From: Natronococcus roseus
GTDB lineage: Archaea; Halobacteriota; Halobacteria; Halobacteriales; Natrialbaceae
Direction: 5' to 3'
Length of the DNA stretch: 64,000 bases
Assembly: GCF_043677095.1 (NCBI RefSeq)
Contig: NZ_JBHLJR010000007.1
Span: forward strand, 1 to 64,000
Below, one piece after another: positions 59,066 through 64,000 of this stretch (its first letter is position 1; each line of letters opens with the position of its first letter). Position numbers and translations under genes: made by a program. The notes beneath the pieces were generated by a model that searched no databases, was not told where the DNA came from, and worked only from the letters and a program-made list of their open reading frames with translations.

Positions 59066-59083
59066 CGCTAACTGGCTTCGCGT

Positions 59084-59845
59084 ATGGAAAAACGGGCCAA
59101 ACACCCCGTCCGGACGACCGAGAAGTCGCTGACGCTCATCGACGAGCTCAACCGCCGCGGGGGCGCGCGGATCACGACGCTCGCGGACGAGCTGAGCATG
59201 GGTAAGAGCGCGATCCACAACCACCTCAGCACGCTCGAGGAGCACGGGTTCGTCGTCAAGAACGGGAACACCTACGAGCTGAGTCTGCGCTTTCTGGACA
59301 TCGGCGGTCAGCTCCGCAGCGAGATGGACGTCTACAGGGTCGCCGAACCGCAGGTCGAGGCGCTGGCCGAGGAGTCCGGGGAGCTGGTCCACTTCGTCGT
59401 CGAGGAGGGCGGTGAGGGGGTCTACCTCTGTCGCGCGAAGGGCGAGCGGGCCGTCGACCTCGACACCTACGTCGGCTGTCGTCACCCCATGCACAGCTCG
59501 GCGTTCGGCAAGGCGATCCTCTCGCATCTCCCCGACCAGCGGGTCGAGGAGATCATCGACCGCCACGGCCTCCCGTCGGTCACGCCGAAGACGATCACGA
59601 GCCGGGACGAGCTCTACGACGCGCTCGAGCGAACACGGGAACGAGGATTTGCCGTCGACGATGAGGAACGACTCGAGGGGCTTCGCTGTATCGCCGCGCC
59701 GATCCGGTTCGACGCCGAGGTCATCGGCGCGATCAGCATCTCGGCACCGACGGCCCGCATCGACGACGACTGGGAGGAAAACGAGTTCGTCGAGCAGCTC
59801 CGTCGCACCGCGAACGTCATCGAGCTGAACAAGTACAAGGTGTAG
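59084..59845 (+). CDS. IclR family transcription regulator
   Basis: A 253-residue regulator. N-terminal winged helix (about 8-70): TTEKSLTLIDELNRRGGARI, TTLADELSMGKSAIHNHLST, LEEHGFVVKNGNTYELS. The effector-binding domain (about 85-250) has RHPMHSSAFGKAILSHLPDQ, RERGFAVDDEERLEGLRCIA and APIRFDAEVIGAISISAPTA. IclR proteins often control use of glyoxylate and hydroxy acids. Its gene lies between aceB and the second GlcD-type oxidase, with which it converges (ends 2 bp apart). Confidence 0.93.
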   Translation: MEKRAKHPVRTTEKSLTLIDELNRRGGARITTLADELSMGKSAIHNHLSTLEEHGFVVKNGNTYELSLRFLDIGGQLRSEMDVYRVAEPQVEALAEESGELVHFVVEEGGEGVYLCRAKGERAVDLDTYVGCRHPMHSSAFGKAILSHLPDQRVEEIIDRHGLPSVTPKTITSRDELYDALERTRERGFAVDDEERLEGLRCIAAPIRFDAEVIGAISISAPTARIDDDWEENEFVEQLRRTANVIELNKYKV

Positions 59846-59846
59846 C

Positions 59847-62813
59847 TTACGCGAGCGACGCCTCGAGTTTCGCGATCGGGTGGGGCGGTTTCTTCTCGTA
59901 CTCATCGCCGATCTGAGTTCTACAGGACGCCCCCGGAGCGACGACGCCGTCGCCGTCGCTCTCGTCGATCTGGCCGAACAGCTGCGTGCCGATCGCGCGG
60001 CTCATCGAGTAGTGCTCGGCCTCGTAGCCGAAGGAGCCGGCCATCCCACAGCAGCTACTGTCAAGGGGGTCGACGCCGTACCCCGCCCGTCGGAGCACGC
60101 CGACGGCGTGGTGGTCCTTCTTCGTCGCCTTCTGGTGGCAGTGGCCGTGGTAGGTCAGACGTTCGTCAACGGGGCCGAACTCGAGGCGGTCGTCGAGTCG
60201 GTGGACGTCGAGGTACTCGCAGACGCCGTAGGCGCTTTCGGCGACGTCGGTCACGTCGTGGCCGGTGACCAGATCCGGGTAGTCCGACTGGAACATGACC
60301 GCGTCGCTGGGCTCGCAGACGACGACGTCCCAGCCGTTTCGCACCCTCGGAATCAGGGCGTTGACGTTCTGCTCGGCCTGTTCGCGGGCCGTCTCGAGAA
60401 AGCCCTTCGAGTAGGCGGGACGGCCGCTGCTGGTGGTTCCCGAGGGGAGATCGACGTAGACGCCGGCGGCCTCGAGGAGCCGAACCGCGGCCTTGCCGAT
60501 CTCGGGGTTGTTGTACTCCGTGGTGACGTCCGGGAACAACAGGACCTTGTGGTCAGCCGTCTCCGGATCCACGGTCGATTCCCGGCTCTCGAACCAGTCG
60601 GTGAATGTCTCCCGGTGGAACGTCGGCAGGGATCGCTCCCGGGCGATTCCGACGGTTTTCTCCATCACTGTCCGGGCGCCCGGCAGCTTCGTCATGTAGT
60701 TCGACAGCGGTGCGGTGGCGCTGCCGAGTTTCGAGAGCGTGTCGATGTTCGCGAACATGCGCTCGCGGATCGAGGCGCCGTTTCGCTGGTGGTACTCGTG
60801 TTCGACCTCGACTTTGAGCTTCGCCATGTCGACCTCGCTCGGACAGTCCTTCGCACACCCCTTGCAACCGATACAGAGGTCCATCACCTCGGTGACGAAC
60901 TCGTCGGAGAACGCCTCGTCGGGCTCGAGCTCGCCGGTCATCGCCTGGCGAAGCATGTTCGCCCGGCCGCGGGTGCTCGTGATCTCCTCGTCTGCCGCCC
61001 GGTAGGTCGGACACATCACGCCCCCGGTTCCTTCCTGGCTGGTCCGACAGCCGCCACAGCCGTGGCAGAGTTCGACCATCCCCTGGAACCCGTTCTCGTT
61101 CTCCCAGTTGAGGGCGGGCTCGAAGCCGGCCTCGAACTCGCTGTCGGGGCCGAACCGGAGGTTCTCGGTCATGTCGTGGTCGCCACAGACCGAGCCGGGG
61201 TTGAGCAGCCAGTCGGGATCGAACGCGGTCTTCAGGTCGCGGAAGACGTTCCAAATGTGATCGCCGTACAGCTTCCGGTTCCACTGCGTGCGGGCGCGAC
61301 CGTCGCCGTGCTCGCCGGAAACGCTGCCGCCGTACTTCACCGCGAGGTCCGTCGCGCCGTCGGCGATCGCCTCCATCGTGTCGACTCCGTCAGCGGTTTT
61401 GGTATTAACGAGCGGTCTGACGTGCATACAGCCCGGCCCGGCGTGGGCGTAGAAGCTGCCGAACGTCCCATTTTCCTCCATGACCTCCTGGAAGTCGGCG
61501 ACGTACTCCGTGAGGTGCTCCGGCGGGATCGCGATGTCCTCGATGAAGGCGATGTGTTTCTCGTCGCCGGTCCGCGAGAGCAAGATTGGCGTCGAGGCCT
61601 TTCGCATCTTCCAGAGCCGGGACTGCTGTTTCTCGTCGTAGGCCGTCAACGCGTCGAACGCGATCTCGCCCTCGCGGTCGTCGATCAGCGCCTCGACCAG
61701 TTCGCGGCCCTCCTCCTCGTCGTCGGCGTAGAACTCGACCAGCAGGAACGAGCTGGTCCCCTCGGGGAGGATACCGACGACGTCGGCGAACTCCTCGGTG
61801 TTTCGTGCCAGATCGAGCAACACGTCGTCCAACACCTCGACTGCCGCAGGGTCGTGCTCGAGGATATCCCCGACGTCGTCCATCGCGTCGAGCAGGCTGC
61901 GGTAGCAAAGCACCGCGACCGAGGTCGTGTTCGGGATCGTCTCGAGGGAGACCTCCGCCTCCGTGACGATCCCCAGGGTTCCCTCGCTGCCGACCAGCAG
62001 CCTCGCGAGGTTGACGGTTCCGCTCTTGGCCTCCTCGACGAGCATATCCAGGTTGTACCCGGAGACGTTCCGCTTGAGCGTCGGGTAGGCGTCCTCGACC
62101 GCGTCGCTCTCCTCGTCGACGATCCGAGCGACTTCGGCGTAGATCCGCTCGAGGAGCTCCCCGTCGGGGTCGGCCCGCTCGCGCAGTTCCTCGAGGTCGA
62201 TCTCGCCGAACCGTTCGACGGAGCCGTCGGCGAGGACGACCTCTACCTCCTCGACGTAGGCGTCGGTCTTGCCGTACTTCAGCGAGTGCGCCCCGGTCGT
62301 GTTGTTCCCGATCGCGCCCCCGAGGGCGCTCCGATCGGCGGTCGACGGATCCGGAGCGAACTTGAGTCCGTGGAGCTCGAGGGTCCGGTTGAGTTCGCCG
62401 ACCGTAATCCCCGCCTGGGCTCGAGCCCGCCTGGCGTCCGGATCGGTGTCGGTTACCGCGTTCATGTAGCGGGTGAAATCGAGGACGACGGCCTCGTTGA
62501 CGGTCTGTCCGGCGAGGCTCGTGCCGCCACCTCGGGGGAGCACCGGGATCTCGTGGTCCGCGCAGTAGCCCATCACCGCGGCGACGTCGTCGGTCCCGGT
62601 CGGGTAGACGACGCCGATCGGGAGCATCTCGTAGGCGCTCGCGTCCGTCGCGTACAGCTCGCGGGAGTACTCGTCGAAGCGGACGTCGCCGTCGACCCGC
62701 TGCTCGAGTGCGTCGACGAGATCGATTCGTTCGGTCGTGTCGTTCTGGTAGTCGTACTCCGCGCGACGATCCGTCGCCGGGTCTCCGTCGATCGGTCTGT
62801 CGTGTGTAGCCAT
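59847..62813 (-). CDS. FAD-linked oxidase with iron-sulfur/CCG domains, second paralogue
   Basis: A 988-residue paralogue of the 46565-49555 protein with the same order. FAD domain: IPVLPRGGGTSLAGQTVNEA, APDPSTADRSALGGAIGNNT, TLKRNVSGYNLDMLVEEAKS. Fe-S sites: CHGCGGCRTSQEGTGGVMCP and LCIGCKGCAKDCPSEVDMAK. CCG-type motifs HGHCHQKATKKDHHAVG and DSSCCGMAGSFGYEAEHYS end the protein. Start 62813 (MATHDRPIDGD) was chosen: the ATG precedes the acidic N-terminus, while the 41 residues upstream are arginine-rich and not family-like. The substrate is probably a 2-hydroxy acid such as glycolate; the neighbouring aceB would use glyoxylate. Confidence 0.88.
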   Translation of the reverse strand: MATHDRPIDGDPATDRRAEYDYQNDTTERIDLVDALEQRVDGDVRFDEYSRELYATDASAYEMLPIGVVYPTGTDDVAAVMGYCADHEIPVLPRGGGTSLAGQTVNEAVVLDFTRYMNAVTDTDPDARRARAQAGITVGELNRTLELHGLKFAPDPSTADRSALGGAIGNNTTGAHSLKYGKTDAYVEEVEVVLADGSVERFGEIDLEELRERADPDGELLERIYAEVARIVDEESDAVEDAYPTLKRNVSGYNLDMLVEEAKSGTVNLARLLVGSEGTLGIVTEAEVSLETIPNTTSVAVLCYRSLLDAMDDVGDILEHDPAAVEVLDDVLLDLARNTEEFADVVGILPEGTSSFLLVEFYADDEEEGRELVEALIDDREGEIAFDALTAYDEKQQSRLWKMRKASTPILLSRTGDEKHIAFIEDIAIPPEHLTEYVADFQEVMEENGTFGSFYAHAGPGCMHVRPLVNTKTADGVDTMEAIADGATDLAVKYGGSVSGEHGDGRARTQWNRKLYGDHIWNVFRDLKTAFDPDWLLNPGSVCGDHDMTENLRFGPDSEFEAGFEPALNWENENGFQGMVELCHGCGGCRTSQEGTGGVMCPTYRAADEEITSTRGRANMLRQAMTGELEPDEAFSDEFVTEVMDLCIGCKGCAKDCPSEVDMAKLKVEVEHEYHQRNGASIRERMFANIDTLSKLGSATAPLSNYMTKLPGARTVMEKTVGIARERSLPTFHRETFTDWFESRESTVDPETADHKVLLFPDVTTEYNNPEIGKAAVRLLEAAGVYVDLPSGTTSSGRPAYSKGFLETAREQAEQNVNALIPRVRNGWDVVVCEPSDAVMFQSDYPDLVTGHDVTDVAESAYGVCEYLDVHRLDDRLEFGPVDERLTYHGHCHQKATKKDHHAVGVLRRAGYGVDPLDSSCCGMAGSFGYEAEHYSMSRAIGTQLFGQIDESDGDGVVAPGASCRTQIGDEYEKKPPHPIAKLEASLA

Positions 62814-63128
62814 TGGATATCTGGTGTTGGTCGAAGCGGTTTCTGTTGCAAGCGATGCCGAAATCGGCCCGGGAAGGCGACGAGGGGCGTCTACTCGCCG
62901 GTCCGGCCGTCGGCGAACGGTCGGACTGCTCGCCACACCGCGAACCGGTCGGTCGGGAAACGGGGAGCAGTCACCGGTCGTTTGCTAATCGCTTGCATGT
63001 TTCGTGTGTGGTAACTGCTAGTCGAGGGAACTCACATAACTGTTGTGCCACTCGGCTGCGAGCATAGTCGTGTTCGTGGATCGCACCACTCCAGCGCACC
63101 GTTCCCACGCGGACTTCCGGGAGTCGTT
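62814..63128. other. Intergenic region upstream of the second GlcD-type gene
   Basis: 315 bp. It should hold the promoter of the minus-strand oxidase gene, but no strong TATA box is visible near its ATG. The right side has an AT-rich ACTCACATAACTGTTG (around 63030-63046). No gene is supported. Confidence 0.35.
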
Positions 63129-63299
63129 TCAATCGGCGTACCCGTCGTTCGCCCGGTAGACGACGAGGAGATACGCGGTGACGACGAGAAACACCGTCGC
63201 GTACAGCACCGAACGGGTGTACAGGGAGTAGACGAACGCCGACGCGTTGAGCATGATTCCGCCCAGTACGAGTCCCCGCTGGAGTCGCGGCATAGCCAT
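63129..63299 (-). CDS. Small membrane protein
   Basis: A 56-residue protein with two hydrophobic helices (GLVLGGIMLNASAFVYSLYT and VLYATVFLVVTAYLLVVYR) and a short charged tail. The ATG at 63299 is preferred to a GTG at 63311 because a TATA-like TTTAATAC lies about 24 bp upstream. It is a stand-alone two-helix protein of unknown role. Confidence 0.6.
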   Translation of the reverse strand: MAMPRLQRGLVLGGIMLNASAFVYSLYTRSVLYATVFLVVTAYLLVVYRANDGYAD

Positions 63300-63353
63300 C
63301 GATACGGGCACTCGAGTATTAAACTCGGTGGTGATGTCGACTCCCCAGTACCC

Positions 63354-63776
63354 CTACTCGTCGTCCCCGACGGAGCCGTCCGTCGCTTCGTCCGCGGTCT
63401 CGAGCTGGTGGACCGGATACCGCCCGTCCTGGGGCCACCCGATCGCGGCGAGCTTACACGGCTCCTCGAACGGGTTGTAGACGAGGTGGGCGCCCGCCTT
63501 CCCCTCGTCGAACGCGACGATATCGTCGGTCTCGAGCGTCAGGGTCTCCCGGGTCGTTTCGGCGCGGCAAGACCCGGAGACGACGTAGAACAGCTCCTTC
63601 TGATTCTCGTGGTAGTGGAAGTGATTCTGCGAGAGTCGCTCGCCCGACTCGAGCACGGCGACGTTGAAGTTGAACGCGTCGATTCCGAGCGCCGGCGAGG
63701 CCTCCCACCGGCGTCCCGGCTTGTCGGGATTGGTCTCGAGCTCCTCGAGTGTGACGTGTTGCCAACCGTCTTCCAT
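63354..63776 (-). CDS. Cupin domain protein
   Basis: A 140-residue beta-barrel protein. The cupin motif 1 is SQNHFHYHENQKELFYVVSG (metal-binding His and Glu) and motif 2 follows as GKAGAHLVYNPFEEPCKLAA. Small cupins bind sugars, acids or metals; the substrate is unknown. It is read in the same direction as the transporter fragment at the window end and may be co-transcribed with it (78 bp between). Confidence 0.85.
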   Translation of the reverse strand: MEDGWQHVTLEELETNPDKPGRRWEASPALGIDAFNFNVAVLESGERLSQNHFHYHENQKELFYVVSGSCRAETTRETLTLETDDIVAFDEGKAGAHLVYNPFEEPCKLAAIGWPQDGRYPVHQLETADEATDGSVGDDE

Positions 63777-63854
63777 ACGATACCGGTCGCACGTCGGTAC
63801 TTAGCCGTTGTGATAGCGGTTGTTCGCCGCTCGCTTCGAGAAGGGATCCGAGTG

Positions 63855-64000
63855 TCAGTTCCTGCTGACGAGCCGCTTGACCCGCCCCTTCAGGAAGGGA
63901 CCGAACAGGATCAGGAAGATGGCGAGCGTCAGCAGGAACGACAGCGGCCGGTTGATCGGATCGAAGAAGATCGTGTACTCGCCGCCCGAGATCTGCAGCG
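63855..64000 (-). CDS. C-terminal end of a TctA-type carboxylate transporter subunit (partial)
   Basis: Minus-strand codons up to the right window edge read LQISGGEYTIFFDPINRPLS and FLLTLAIFLILFGPFLKGRV, then KRLVSRN and TGA at 63855-63857. The last helix and the SGG(D/E)YTIFF motif are typical of the C-terminus of TctA, the large membrane subunit of the tripartite tricarboxylate transporter. The 5' part lies outside the window. A tricarboxylate or dicarboxylate carrier fits this organic-acid region. Confidence 0.7.
   Translation of the reverse strand, partial: LQISGGEYTIFFDPINRPLSFLLTLAIFLILFGPFLKGRVKRLVSRN

Noticed and set aside
59880..63014. A 1044-codon open frame on the plus strand
   Set aside because: Antisense of the second GlcD-type gene; same artefact.

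Overview
The window is high-GC DNA from a haloarchaeon. The predicted proteins are strongly acidic, short TATA-like boxes sit about 25-30 bp upstream of many start codons (leaderless transcripts), and several families are essentially haloarchaeal: DUF7344, HalOD1, bacterio-opsin-activator (Bat) HTH proteins, ThiR, DUF3209, the haloarchaeal malate synthase, and twin-arginine lipoproteins with an (L)AGC lipobox. A member of the Natrialbales is a reasonable guess, but the sequence alone does not fix the genus.

Layout. 0-3.9 kb is an accessory stretch with small signalling or regulatory proteins (two DUF7344, one HalOD1, one Bat-type HTH) and a TrmB-like regulator that has lost its DNA-binding end at an IS6-family remnant. 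3.9-6.8 kb is a proC-proB-proA proline operon. 7.2-9.9 kb is the divergent pair thiR (regulator) and thiC (thiamine pyrimidine synthesis). 10.4-26.6 kb is a cobalamin (corrin ring) cluster: cobN-cbiC-cbiE, cbiT-cbiL-cbiF-(structured gap)-cbiG-cbiH2-cbiH1-ferredoxin-LAGLIDADG-like protein-cbiX-DUF3209 on the minus strand, and a fused AAA+/VWA chelatase subunit divergent from cobN. 26.7-32.2 kb has two small regulators, two M20-type amidohydrolases, and a DUF5058 membrane protein with a second membrane partner, probably an uptake and hydrolysis system for an N-acyl or N-carbamoyl compound. 32.6-35.4 kb carries small soluble proteins (CDGSH/ferredoxin, CoA-binding, PH-domain, a 36-residue zinc ribbon). 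35.6-38.5 kb is an unassigned envelope cassette (DUF4870, two lipoproteins, a polytopic membrane protein). 38.9-42.7 kb is an overlapping histidine kinase / multi-domain regulator pair.

42.9-44.5 kb is a patch of mobile DNA: two directly oriented IS6-family remnants flank a lipoprotein gene, and each has been hit by the same 84-bp palindromic MITE. Removing the second MITE together with one copy of a TA duplication restores the transposase reading frame. The 7-bp loop at the MITE centre is inverted between the copies.

44.5-64 kb is a hydroxy-acid and C2-C4 acid utilisation region: lactate permease, two FAD/Fe-S GlcD-type oxidases, glycerate 2-kinase, malic enzyme with a phosphotransacetylase-like domain, a D-2-hydroxyacid dehydrogenase, a D-malate/tartrate-type dehydrogenase, malate synthase without an adjacent isocitrate lyase, an IclR regulator with a perfect inverted repeat around its own TATA box, a cupin protein, and the end of a TctA-type carboxylate transporter at the right edge. 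Together these suggest oxidation of lactate/glycolate and entry of glyoxylate, glycerate and D-malate into central metabolism. No tRNA, rRNA or CRISPR array was recognised.
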